Assembly: GCF_018614035.1 (NCBI RefSeq)
Contig: NZ_JAGGPA010000024.1
Span: 7,261-57,627 of the forward strand
Reading direction: 5' to 3'
Length of the DNA: 50,367 nucleotides
From: Streptomyces sp. ISL-96
Lineage (GTDB): Bacteria; Actinomycetota; Actinomycetes; Streptomycetales; Streptomycetaceae
This document shows positions 26,537 to 33,540 of the stretch, one piece after another (positions within the stretch are counted from its first letter, which is position 1; the number at the start of each line of letters is the position of its first letter). The notes beneath the pieces were generated by a model that saw only the letters and a list, made by a program, of their open reading frames with translations, did no database searches and was not told the DNA's origin. The translations under genes and the position numbers were made by a program.

Positions 26537-27256
26537 TTGAGCCGCTCGGTTCTCGTCACCGGAGGAAACCGGGGCATCGGCCTCGCCATCGCCCGCGCTT
26601 TCGCCGACGCCGGCGACAAGGTCGCGTTCACGTACCGTTCCGGCGAACCGCCGGCCGCCCTCACCGAACTCGGTTGCCTCGCCGTCAGGTGCGACATCAC
26701 CGACACGGAGCAGGTGGAGCAGGCCTACAAGGAGATCGAGGAGAAGCACGGTCCCGTGGAGGTGCTGGTGGCCAACGCCGGCGTCACCAAGGACCAGCTC
26801 CTCATGCGCATGTCCGAGGAGGACTTCACGTCCGTCCTCGACACCAACCTCACCGGCACCTTCCGGGTCGTCAAGCGCGCCAACCGCGGCATGCTGCGCG
26901 CCAAGAAGGGGAGGGTCGTACTGATCTCCTCCGTCGTCGGGCTCCTCGGCTCGGCCGGGCAGGCGAACTACGCCGCCTCCAAGGCCGGTCTGGTCGGCTT
27001 CGCGCGTTCCCTCGCCCGTGAGCTGGGCTCGCGCAACATCACCTTCAACGTCGTCGCGCCCGGGTTTGTCGACACCGACATGACCGGGGTGCTCACGGAC
27101 GAGCAGCGTAAGGGCATCGTCGCCCAGGTGCCGCTCGGCCGTTACGCGCAGCCGGAGGAGATCGCCGCCGCCGTGCGCTTCCTCTCCTCCGACGACGCGT
27201 CGTACATCACTGGAGCCGTCATCCCGGTTGACGGCGGATTGGGCATGGGTCACTGA
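26537..27256 (+). CDS. fabG: 3-oxoacyl-ACP reductase
   Basis: This 239-aa SDR has TGGNRGIG at 8-15, NAG at 80-82 and the catalytic Ser132, Tyr145-x3-Lys149 (NYAASK). It ends in ITGAVIPVDGGLGMGH. FabG reduces 3-oxoacyl-ACP with NADPH in type II fatty acid synthesis. The TTG at 26537 follows GAAAGGG and gives the conserved MSRSVLVTGG start; no ATG or GTG fits better. It is 4 bp upstream of fabI, the same pairing as mabA-inhA of mycobacteria. Confidence 0.93.
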   Translation: MSRSVLVTGGNRGIGLAIARAFADAGDKVAFTYRSGEPPAALTELGCLAVRCDITDTEQVEQAYKEIEEKHGPVEVLVANAGVTKDQLLMRMSEEDFTSVLDTNLTGTFRVVKRANRGMLRAKKGRVVLISSVVGLLGSAGQANYAASKAGLVGFARSLARELGSRNITFNVVAPGFVDTDMTGVLTDEQRKGIVAQVPLGRYAQPEEIAAAVRFLSSDDASYITGAVIPVDGGLGMGH

Positions 27257-27260
27257 TCAC

Positions 27261-28028
27261 ATGAGTGGAATTCTCGACGGCAAGCGCATCCTCATCACGG
27301 GTGTGCTGATGGAGTCCTCCATCGCCTTCCACACCGCCAAGATGGCCCAGGAGCAGGGTGCCGAAGTCATCCTGACCGCCTTTCCCCGCCCCACGCTGAC
27401 CGAGCGCATCGCGCGGAAGCTGCCGAAGCCGGCCAAGGTCATCGAGCTGGACGTCACGAACACCGAGCACCTGGACCGGCTGGAAGGCCTGGTCCGCGCG
27501 GAGCTCGGCGGCCTCGACGGCGTCGTCCACTCCATCGGCTTCGCGCCGCAGGACGCGCTCGGCGGCAACTTCCTCAACACGCCCTTCGAGTCCGTCGCCA
27601 CCGCGATGCACGTCTCGGCGTTCTCGCTGAAGTCGCTCACCATGGCGTGCCGCCCGCTGATGGGCAGCGGCAGCTCGGTCGTCGGCCTCACCTTCGACGC
27701 CCAGTTCGCCTGGCCGCAGTACGACTGGATGGGCCCCGCCAAGGCCGCGCTGGAGGCCACCTCCCGCTACCTCGCCCGTGACCTGGGTCCGGACAACATC
27801 CGGTGCAACCTGATCTCCGCCGGACCGATCGGCTCCATGGCCGCCAAGTCCATCCCCGGCTTCGCGGAGCTCGCGAGCGTCTGGGACAACCGCTCCCCGC
27901 TGAAGTGGGACATGTCCGACCCGGAGCCGGCCGGTCGCGGCGTCGTCGCGCTGCTCTCCGACTGGTTCCCGATGACGACGGGCGAGATCGTCCACGTCGA
28001 CGGCGGCCTGCACGCAGTCGGCGCGTAA
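27261..28028 (+). CDS. fabI: Enoyl-ACP reductase (FabI/InhA type)
   Basis: This 255-aa enoyl reductase has ITGVLMESSIAFHTAK, typical of the InhA/FabI class rather than a GxxxGxG SDR. HSIGFAP is at 90-96, and the catalytic Tyr154-x6-Lys161 is in YDWMGPAK. It performs the last reduction of fatty acid elongation and is the InhA-type target class. The ATG at 27261 lies 4 bp after the fabG stop, so the pair forms an operon. A hairpin at 28050-28087 follows. Confidence 0.94.
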   Translation: MSGILDGKRILITGVLMESSIAFHTAKMAQEQGAEVILTAFPRPTLTERIARKLPKPAKVIELDVTNTEHLDRLEGLVRAELGGLDGVVHSIGFAPQDALGGNFLNTPFESVATAMHVSAFSLKSLTMACRPLMGSGSSVVGLTFDAQFAWPQYDWMGPAKAALEATSRYLARDLGPDNIRCNLISAGPIGSMAAKSIPGFAELASVWDNRSPLKWDMSDPEPAGRGVVALLSDWFPMTTGEIVHVDGGLHAVGA

Positions 28029-28045
28029 GTACCCGGCTGTAGCTC

Positions 28046-28381
28046 TCATGAAGCCGCGCGACCGTCCAGCAGACGGCGCGCGGCTTCTGTGCGCTCCGGG
28101 TCGATCCGGATGCGTACGCCGTCGAAGTCCGGACCCCGGGTCGCGTCGAGCGCCATCCGGGACGTCGTACCGTCCGCCGTCGACGACGGGTCCAGCGGGC
28201 TGCCGGGCAGGCCGTCGATCATGAACACGTCGCGGTGCGGCTGGAGGTGGGTGGCCATCGCCCAGAGCACGTGCCCCGGCCGGCTCGCGCGCATGGCGAC
28301 GTACGCGTGGAAGTGTGGGCCCGAGGTGGGGTAGTGCAGCGCGGTGACCTCGGGGAAGCGGTTCGTCAGCTTCTGGGCCAT
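28046..28381 (-). CDS. Hypothetical protein
   Basis: This 111-aa protein begins MAQKLTNRFPEVTALHYPTS and contains GPHFHAYVAMRASRPGHVLW. It has no signal peptide or membrane segment. The conserved-looking HxHxY and charged C-terminus (DFDGVRIRIDPERTEAARR) give no family I recognise. It converges on fabI with a 17-bp gap. A strong hairpin overlaps its last codons (28050-28087). Confidence 0.65.
   Translation of the reverse strand: MAQKLTNRFPEVTALHYPTSGPHFHAYVAMRASRPGHVLWAMATHLQPHRDVFMIDGLPGSPLDPSSTADGTTSRMALDATRGPDFDGVRIRIDPERTEAARRLLDGRAAS
28050..28087 (+). terminator. Hairpin terminator for fabG-fabI, inside the end of the convergent gene
   Basis: GAAGCCGCGCG (28050-28060) pairs perfectly with CGCGCGGCTTC (28077-28087). 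After a bulged A, CCGTC pairs with GACGG around a 5-nt loop. It overlaps the last codons of the convergent hypothetical gene. Confidence 0.75.
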
Positions 28382-28496
28382 CGCCTGTCAACCCTCTGTG
28401 CGTGATCCGTCGCCTCAAGTCGAAAAGACGGGCAGCTGCCCTCAGACTGAGGGAACCGGGACATACCCGGCGCTCTGTGGGGAGGAGGTGGCGCAT

Positions 28497-28865
28497 GTGC
28501 GCCCGTCGAACCGTCGAGCGGCAGCATTCGTGCTGGCCTCGGTCGCACTGGCCGGAATCGCTGCCCCAGTCGTTGCCCAGCGAGCAGCGGGTCCCGAGCA
28601 CAAGCCCACGAAGAAGGTCGCCGAGAAGGTCACGCTTTTCGGTTCCACCTGCCGGACGGCCATCGAGGGCTCGCGTGTCGTCGCGTACTGCCACAACCCG
28701 TACCCCGAGTCCGACCTGGTCCAGCTGCACACCGAGTGCGACCGCTGGTGGGACATCGACGCGGACGGCTCACCCGTCGAGGTCGGTCCCGCGCAGACCG
28801 TGCGGCTGACCGACCGCTGCTGGAAGGAAGTCCGGGCGGCCTGGGTCAGCCACCACCGGATGTAG
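28497..28865 (+). CDS. Secreted protein of unknown function
   Basis: This 122-aa protein with a signal peptide begins VRPSNRRAAAFVLASVALAG, with likely cleavage after APVVA. The mature part has four Cys (GSTCRTAIEG, AYCHNPYP, HTECDRWW, DRCWKEV), which can form two disulfides, and it is Trp-rich. The GTG at 28497 is favoured by GGGGAGGAGG placed 8 bases upstream. No homologous family is recognised. It may bind cell-wall or extracellular ligands, but that is not shown. Confidence 0.78.
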   Translation: MRPSNRRAAAFVLASVALAGIAAPVVAQRAAGPEHKPTKKVAEKVTLFGSTCRTAIEGSRVVAYCHNPYPESDLVQLHTECDRWWDIDADGSPVEVGPAQTVRLTDRCWKEVRAAWVSHHRM

Positions 28866-28870
28866 CGACG

Positions 28871-28898
28871 CGTACGCGCCGTACGCGGGCCGTACGCG
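28871..28898. repeat. Three closely spaced CGTACGCG copies
   Basis: CGTACGCG occurs at 28871-28878, 28880-28887 and 28891-28898. These lie between the convergent ends of the secreted-protein gene and the FadR-type regulator gene. The element is self-complementary in its core and may fold, giving a weak terminator. Confidence 0.4.
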
Positions 28899-28899
28899 C

Positions 28900-29574
28900 C
28901 TACACCCGGTCCCCGAGGCACTTGAGCGAGTACCCCGCCGCCTCGGTGGCCGCCGTCTCCGCGTCCCGTGCCCGGATCGCCTCGATCAGCTGCCCGTGAT
29001 CCATGTGGTCCTCCGGGCGCAGCTCCTGGCCCACGTCCTCCCGCAGCCAGTCGCGCAGCAGGTCGCCGAGGTCGGCGTAGAGCCCGATGAGCACGTCGTT
29101 GTGCGAGGCGGCGACCACGGCCAGGTGCAGTGTCGCGTCCGCGCGGACGAACAGCTCCGCGTCGCCCGAGGCCCACGCCTCCTCCCGCCGCGCGAGCACC
29201 GCGTCCAGCTGCCGCACATCCCGCTCGGTACGCCGCTGAGCCGCGAGCCGGGCCGCCGACGACTCCAGGGTCGAGCGCAGCTCCGCGATATGGCGCGGGT
29301 CGGCGCCCGCGAACCGGCGGTGCATGACACCGGCGAGCTCGCTGGTGGCGATGACGTACGTACCGGATCCCTGCCGGATGTCCAGCAGCCCGTTGTGCGC
29401 CAGCGCCCGCACCGCCTCCCGGACGGTGTTGCGGGCCACGCCCAGCTGCTCGACCAGCTCGGGCTCGGTCGGGATGCGCGAGCCGACGGGCCACTCGCCC
29501 GAGGTGATCTGGTTGCGCAGCTCGGTGATCACCTGGTCGGCGAGAGCCGAACGCCGGGGAGAGGTCAGCGCCAT
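28900..29574 (-). CDS. FadR-subfamily GntR transcriptional regulator
   Basis: This 224-aa protein has a GntR winged helix-turn-helix (about 10-75; RIPTEPELVEQLGVARNTVR and GSGTYV) and an all-helical FCD effector domain. Possible metal-binding residues of the FCD fold appear in FVRADATLHLAVV and DHMDHGQL. It is divergent from an MFS transporter gene across about 66 bp containing two GGACAACC repeats. It most likely controls that transporter and itself in response to a small acid. Confidence 0.92.
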   Translation of the reverse strand: MALTSPRRSALADQVITELRNQITSGEWPVGSRIPTEPELVEQLGVARNTVREAVRALAHNGLLDIRQGSGTYVIATSELAGVMHRRFAGADPRHIAELRSTLESSAARLAAQRRTERDVRQLDAVLARREEAWASGDAELFVRADATLHLAVVAASHNDVLIGLYADLGDLLRDWLREDVGQELRPEDHMDHGQLIEAIRARDAETAATEAAGYSLKCLGDRV

Positions 29575-29598
29575 GGTGTTCGTGCTCCTAGTTCAGGA

Positions 29599-29624
29599 TT
29601 GGACAACCGACTGGACAACCAATC
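29599..29624. promoter_or_regulatory. Direct/inverted repeats, probable GntR operator
   Basis: GGACAACC occurs at 29601-29608 and 29613-29620 (12-bp period). The block is framed by TTGG and CCAA, so TTGGACAACC-(GAC)-TGGACAACCAA has both direct and partial dyad symmetry. It lies between the divergent FadR-type and MFS genes, the expected operator position. Confidence 0.5.
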
Positions 29625-29640
29625 ATCCCATGATTCTATG

Positions 29641-30933
29641 ATGGCTTTCATGTCCCACGACGAGACCCGAACCCTGAACCCCGCCCCCGCAGCCCCCGTA
29701 CAGCAGGAGCAGCCACGCCCGCGGTCGGTCTGGGTCACCCGGCTCGTGATCCTCGGACTCGTCCTCGCGGCGCTCAATCTCCGCCCGGCCATCACCAGCC
29801 TCGGCCCGCTCCTCGAAGAGGTACGCGCCGGCCTGGGCATGAGCGGCAGCGTCGCCGGCCTCCTGACCTCCGTACCGCCGCTCTGCTTCGCCGTCTTCGG
29901 TCTCACCGCACCCCGGCTCGCCCGCCGCTTCGGCCCCGGCGCGATCGTCTGCGCGGGCATGGCGGCCATCGCGCTCGGCCTGCTCATCCGCCCCTTCCTG
30001 GGTGGTACGCCCGGATTCCTCGCGGCCAGCGCACTGGCCCTCATGGGCATAGCACTCAGCAACATCCTGATGCCCGTCATCGTCAAGCGCTGGTTCCCCG
30101 ACCGCGTCGGCCAGCTGACCGGCCTCTACTCGATGGCCCTCGCGCTCGGCACCGCGCTCGCAGCGGCCGCCACCGTCCCCATGACGCACGCGCTGGGCGG
30201 CAGTTGGCAGACCGGCCTCGCGGTGTGGGGCACCCTGGCCGCCGTCGCCGTACTGCCGTGGCTCGTCCTGACCCGCCACCCCAGTACCCGGTCGCCCAAG
30301 GGGCACACGGCCGCCGCCCAGGAGCAGGGGAACAGCGCCCCGGCCCCCACGCTGAGCATCACCCGCAGCCGTACGGCCTGGGCGCTCGCCTGCTTCTTCG
30401 GCCTCCAGGCCACCGCGGCGTACATCACCATGGGCTGGATGCCGCAGATCTTCCGCGACGCGGGAGTCTCCGCCGGCACGGCCGGTGTGCTGCTCGCCGT
30501 GACCATGGCGATGGGCATACCGCTGGCGTTCGTCATCCCGCGCGTCGCCTCCCGCATGCGCACCCAGGGCCCGATCGTCGTCGTCCTCGGCCTCTGCGGC
30601 CTCATGGGTTACGCCGGCCTCTACGTCGCCCCCGCCTCCGGCGCCTGGGCGTGGGCCCTGCTGCTCGGCGTCTCCAACTGCGCCTTCCCGCTGGCCCTGA
30701 CCATGATCGGAATGCGGACCAGGAGCGGCGCGGGCGTCGTCCGCCTCTCCGCGTTCGCGCAGAGCACCGGCTACCTGTTCTCGATCCCGGGGCCGCTGCT
30801 GGTCGGCGTGCTCTACCAGCACAGCGGCAGCTGGGGCCTGCCGATCGGCCTCATGGCGGGCCTGATGGTGCCGCAGATTCTGGTCGGCGTGCTGGCCGGG
30901 CGTAACCGCACGATCGAGGACGAGCTGCGCTGA
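29641..30933 (+). CDS. MFS transporter, CynX/NimT family
   Basis: This transporter of about 430 aa and 12 helices has a Pro/Gln-rich cytosolic N-terminus. It then has LVLAALNLRPAITSLGPLLE, the characteristic CynX/NimT first-helix signature, and LTSVPPLCFAVFGLTAPRLARRFG. The family includes cyanate and 2-nitroimidazole transporters; the substrate is unknown. In-frame ATGs at 29638, 29641 and 29650 are all possible and none has a Shine-Dalgarno, so the start is uncertain by a few codons. It is followed after 42 bp by a 38-codon gene that commonly accompanies this transporter. Confidence 0.9.
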   Translation: MAFMSHDETRTLNPAPAAPVQQEQPRPRSVWVTRLVILGLVLAALNLRPAITSLGPLLEEVRAGLGMSGSVAGLLTSVPPLCFAVFGLTAPRLARRFGPGAIVCAGMAAIALGLLIRPFLGGTPGFLAASALALMGIALSNILMPVIVKRWFPDRVGQLTGLYSMALALGTALAAAATVPMTHALGGSWQTGLAVWGTLAAVAVLPWLVLTRHPSTRSPKGHTAAAQEQGNSAPAPTLSITRSRTAWALACFFGLQATAAYITMGWMPQIFRDAGVSAGTAGVLLAVTMAMGIPLAFVIPRVASRMRTQGPIVVVLGLCGLMGYAGLYVAPASGAWAWALLLGVSNCAFPLALTMIGMRTRSGAGVVRLSAFAQSTGYLFSIPGPLLVGVLYQHSGSWGLPIGLMAGLMVPQILVGVLAGRNRTIEDELR

Positions 30934-30975
30934 CCCGGCCGGGGGCGGGCGCACAAAGGGTGCGAGACTGGCCGT

Positions 30976-31092
30976 ATGCCTGTACTCGACCCCAATCCCC
31001 AGAACGGCCAGAAGAAGCTGCTGCTCGTGCTCGGCTCGATGATGGCCATCACGGTAATCATCTCGATCATCGCGACGCTGGCCTCTCCGTAA
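30976..31092 (+). CDS. Small transporter-associated membrane peptide (SGM_5486-like)
   Basis: This 38-aa peptide starts MPVLDPNPQNGQKKLLLVLG and continues as one hydrophobic helix ending ATLASP before a TAA stop. The conserved-looking N-terminus and single helix match the Streptomyces family described as SGM_5486 transporter-associated protein. It is located just downstream of a CynX/NimT transporter gene, as here. It probably sits in the membrane with the transporter. A hairpin follows at 31125-31144. Confidence 0.8.
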   Translation: MPVLDPNPQNGQKKLLLVLGSMMAITVIISIIATLASP

Positions 31093-31124
31093 CCTCTGAG
31101 AGACCTCTGACCTCCGGCGTCCGG

Positions 31125-31144
31125 TGGTGGGGTTTTCCCCACCA
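31125..31144. terminator. Hairpin after the transporter peptide gene
   Basis: TGGTGGGG-TTTT-CCCCACCA has perfect 8-bp arms. It is followed closely by the palindrome CCCCTAGGGG (31147-31156). Either could end the transporter transcript; the second may instead belong to the promoter of the next gene. Confidence 0.55.
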
Positions 31145-31256
31145 ACCCCTAGGGGGCCAGGGTCAGGGTGAAGTGGGTGGGTCACCGGATGGGTTCCCGC
31201 GCGCGCACTCCGTAGGTTCGACGTACATCAGCCGAACAGCGAAGACGGAGGCGGTC

Positions 31257-31469
31257 ATGGCGGCCCGCGCGCACACCCGGCCCCACACCCCGGTTGCCGG
31301 GCACTCCGCCGTCGACATCCGCCTCCGGTGGTGGGCCGTCGCTCTCCCCGCCCTCGCTTTCGCCGTCCTGCTGCTCCTCATCGCGGGGCCGGGCGAGGCG
31401 CACGCGGCGACCGGCGATCCGACGGTCGCCGACCTCCTGGAACGCATCCAGCAGGCACTGTCCCACTAG
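31257..31469 (+). CDS. Small membrane or secreted protein of unknown function
   Basis: This 70-aa protein starts MAARAHTRPHTPVAGHSAVD. It has one strongly hydrophobic helix (WAVALPALAFAVLLLLIAGP) ending EAHAA, which could be a cleavage site, and a short tail TGDPTVADLLERIQQALSH that may form an amphipathic helix. The ATG at 31257 is preceded by GGAGGCGG. The family is not recognised. Confidence 0.72.
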   Translation: MAARAHTRPHTPVAGHSAVDIRLRWWAVALPALAFAVLLLLIAGPGEAHAATGDPTVADLLERIQQALSH

Positions 31470-31562
31470 GTCCCGCCGGTCGCCGGAACACCGTTCACCC
31501 GTGCTGGGGGAGCCCGTCAACACCCTGCGCCCCGTGGCGCGATTCGTGCGAAGCTGGGATGC

Positions 31563-32081
31563 ATGAGCGTCGATACACCCCGCAGGATCGTCCTACTCCG
31601 GCATGCGAAGGCCGACTGGCCGCAGGTGTCCGACCACGATCGGCCGCTCGCCGACCGCGGCCGCAAGGACGCCCCGGTTGCCGGCCACCGGCTGGCTGAC
31701 ACGGGCATCACCTTCGACCTGGCTCTTTGCTCGACCGCGGCCAGGACCCGCGAGACCTGGAAGCTGGCCGTGCACGAACTGCCGCAGCGTCCCAAGACCG
31801 TCTACGAGGAGAGGCTGTACGAAGCCACTCTCGGTGATCTCCTCGCGCTCCTGAACGAGACCCCGGACGAAGTGAACGACCTCCTCGTCATCGGGCACAA
31901 CCCCAGCATGCACGCGGCCGCGGACGCGCTCTCGGGCAGCAGCGAGGGTGATGCGATGGCCCGGATGACCAAGAGCGGCTTCCCGACCGCGTCGTTCGCG
32001 ATCGTCGGCTTCAACGGCTCCTGGAAGTCCGTGGAGCACGGCGTCGGCAAGCTGCTCGACTACTGGGCCCCGCACGACTGA
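31563..32081 (+). CDS. SixA-type histidine phosphatase family protein
   Basis: This 172-aa histidine phosphatase has the RHG-type motif LLRHAKADW (catalytic His14), CSTAARTRETW and the second histidine motif LVIGHNPSMH. Its length and RHAKA motif fit the SixA phosphohistidine phosphatase subgroup, which dephosphorylates His-phosphorylated proteins. Here no phosphotransfer partner gene is adjacent. The ATG at 31563 gives a standard N-terminus. A strong hairpin separates it from convergent serB. Confidence 0.9.
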   Translation: MSVDTPRRIVLLRHAKADWPQVSDHDRPLADRGRKDAPVAGHRLADTGITFDLALCSTAARTRETWKLAVHELPQRPKTVYEERLYEATLGDLLALLNETPDEVNDLLVIGHNPSMHAAADALSGSSEGDAMARMTKSGFPTASFAIVGFNGSWKSVEHGVGKLLDYWAPHD

Positions 32082-32087
32082 GCACGA

Positions 32088-32116
32088 GGCCCCGGCGCGA
32101 ATGCCGCGCCGGGGCC
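32088..32116. terminator. Bidirectional hairpin between the phosphatase gene and serB
   Basis: Perfect 12-bp arms GGCCCCGGCGCG (32088-32099) and CGCGCCGGGGCC (32105-32116) with a 5-nt loop between convergent genes. Confidence 0.85.
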
Positions 32117-32129
32117 CAGACTCACGCAC

Positions 32130-33356
32130 TCACTCAGTGAGGCCGTCGGCAGCCTCGACCTCTTCACGGGTAATGCCGAGCAGATACAGCACGGTGTCCA
32201 GGAACGGCACATTCACGGCGGTGTCGGCGGCCCTGCGCACGACGGGCTTGGCATTGAAAGCGACACCGAGGCCGGCCGCGTTCAGCATGTCGAGATCGTT
32301 CGCACCGTCACCGATCGCGACGGTCTGGGAGAGCGGTACGCCCGCCTCGGCGGCGAAGCGGCGCAGCAGCCGGGCCTTGCCCGCACGGTCCACGACCTCG
32401 CCGATGACGCGGCCGGTGAGCTTTCCGTCGACGATCTCCAGCGTATTGGCGGACGCGAAGTCCAGCCCGAGCCGCTCCTTCAGGTCGTCCGTGACCTGCG
32501 TGAACCCGCCGGAGACGACGCCCACTTGGTAGCCGAGCCGCTTGAGTGTACGGATCAGGGTGCGGGCGCCGGGAGTGAGCCGCACCTCCTGCCGCACCTT
32601 GTCGACGACGTCGGCGTCGAGCCCGGCGAGCAGCGCGACGCGCGCGTGCAGCGACTGCTCGAAGTCCAGCTCGCCGCGCATCGCCCGGTCGGTCACCTCG
32701 GCGACCTTGTCCTCGCAGCCGGCGTGCGCCGCGAACAGCTCGATGACCTCGTCCTGGATGAGCGTGGAATCCACGTCCATCACGACGAGCCGCTGGGCGC
32801 GTCGGTGCAGCCCTGCCGACACCACGGCCACGTCGATACCGAGCTCGGCGGCCTCCAGCGCGAGCGCGGTGCGCAGGGGCTCGGTCTCCGTACCGGAGAC
32901 GGCGAACTCCACCGCGGTGACCGGGTACTTGGCCAGTCGGAAGATGCGGTCGATGTTGCCGCCGGTCGAGGTGATAGTGGCCGCTATGGCGGCGGTCGAC
33001 TCGGCGGTGAGGGGGTGCCCGAGCACGGTGACATGCGAACGCCCGCTGCCGCGCGGCCGGTTGTCGCCCGTACCCGAGATGATCTCGGCCTGGAGCCTGA
33101 GGGAGTCGGCCCAGCTGTGCACGGTGGCACGCAGGTCACCTGCGGTGCTCACGGTCGGCTCGGTGACGAGGGCGCACAGGACGATGCGGCCACGGGTGAC
33201 GACCTGCTCGATGTCGACGACGTCGACGGAGTAGGCGGCAAGCGTGTCGAAGAGCCCGGCGGTGATCCCGGGACGGTCCTTCCCGAAGATCTTGACGAGA
33301 AGGGTGGGGGCAGCGTCAGGGGACGGGCTGGGCTGACTGGGCTGGGAAGCGCTCAT
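32130..33356 (-). CDS. serB: Phosphoserine phosphatase SerB
   Basis: This 408-aa protein begins MSASQPSQPSPSPDAAPTLL. It has an N-terminal ACT domain (about 17-95; KIFGKDRPGITAGLFDTLA) and a second ACT-like segment. The HAD phosphatase domain follows, with the nucleophile motif DVDST (Asp194, Asp196), VSGGFTQVTDDL and GDGANDLDML. It catalyses the last step of serine synthesis. The same reading frame stays open far upstream, but that sequence belongs to a decayed membrane-protein gene. The ATG at 33356 gives the normal N-terminus. Confidence 0.96.
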   Translation of the reverse strand: MSASQPSQPSPSPDAAPTLLVKIFGKDRPGITAGLFDTLAAYSVDVVDIEQVVTRGRIVLCALVTEPTVSTAGDLRATVHSWADSLRLQAEIISGTGDNRPRGSGRSHVTVLGHPLTAESTAAIAATITSTGGNIDRIFRLAKYPVTAVEFAVSGTETEPLRTALALEAAELGIDVAVVSAGLHRRAQRLVVMDVDSTLIQDEVIELFAAHAGCEDKVAEVTDRAMRGELDFEQSLHARVALLAGLDADVVDKVRQEVRLTPGARTLIRTLKRLGYQVGVVSGGFTQVTDDLKERLGLDFASANTLEIVDGKLTGRVIGEVVDRAGKARLLRRFAAEAGVPLSQTVAIGDGANDLDMLNAAGLGVAFNAKPVVRRAADTAVNVPFLDTVLYLLGITREEVEAADGLTE

Positions 33357-33428
33357 GATGCCTCTACCGTATCCGGCCCCCTTCCCCCGCTCACCTCCTG
33401 TCCCGAGGACCGGACACCCTCCAGGTGT

Positions 33429-33524
33429 GTCCTCAATCGCCGGACGCCCCATCCAGCCCGTCCGGCGCTTGAGGACCGGGGTCTGGGGCAGCGCCCCGGT
33501 TCGGGAAGGGGCGGGTAGGGGAAA
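33429..33524. repeat. Dispersed intergenic repeat, copy 2, with long imperfect palindrome
   Basis: GTCCTCAATCGCCGGACG (33429-33446) pairs with CGTCCGGCGCTTGAGGAC (33459-33476) with a single mismatch around a 12-nt loop. The distal part CGGGGTCTGGGGCAGCGCCC ... CGGGAAGGGGCGGGTAGGGG matches the element at 1-82. It lies between the serB start and the end of the frameshifted membrane-protein gene. It has no coding capacity. Confidence 0.75.
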
Positions 33525-33540
33525 GCCCCGCAGGGACCGG

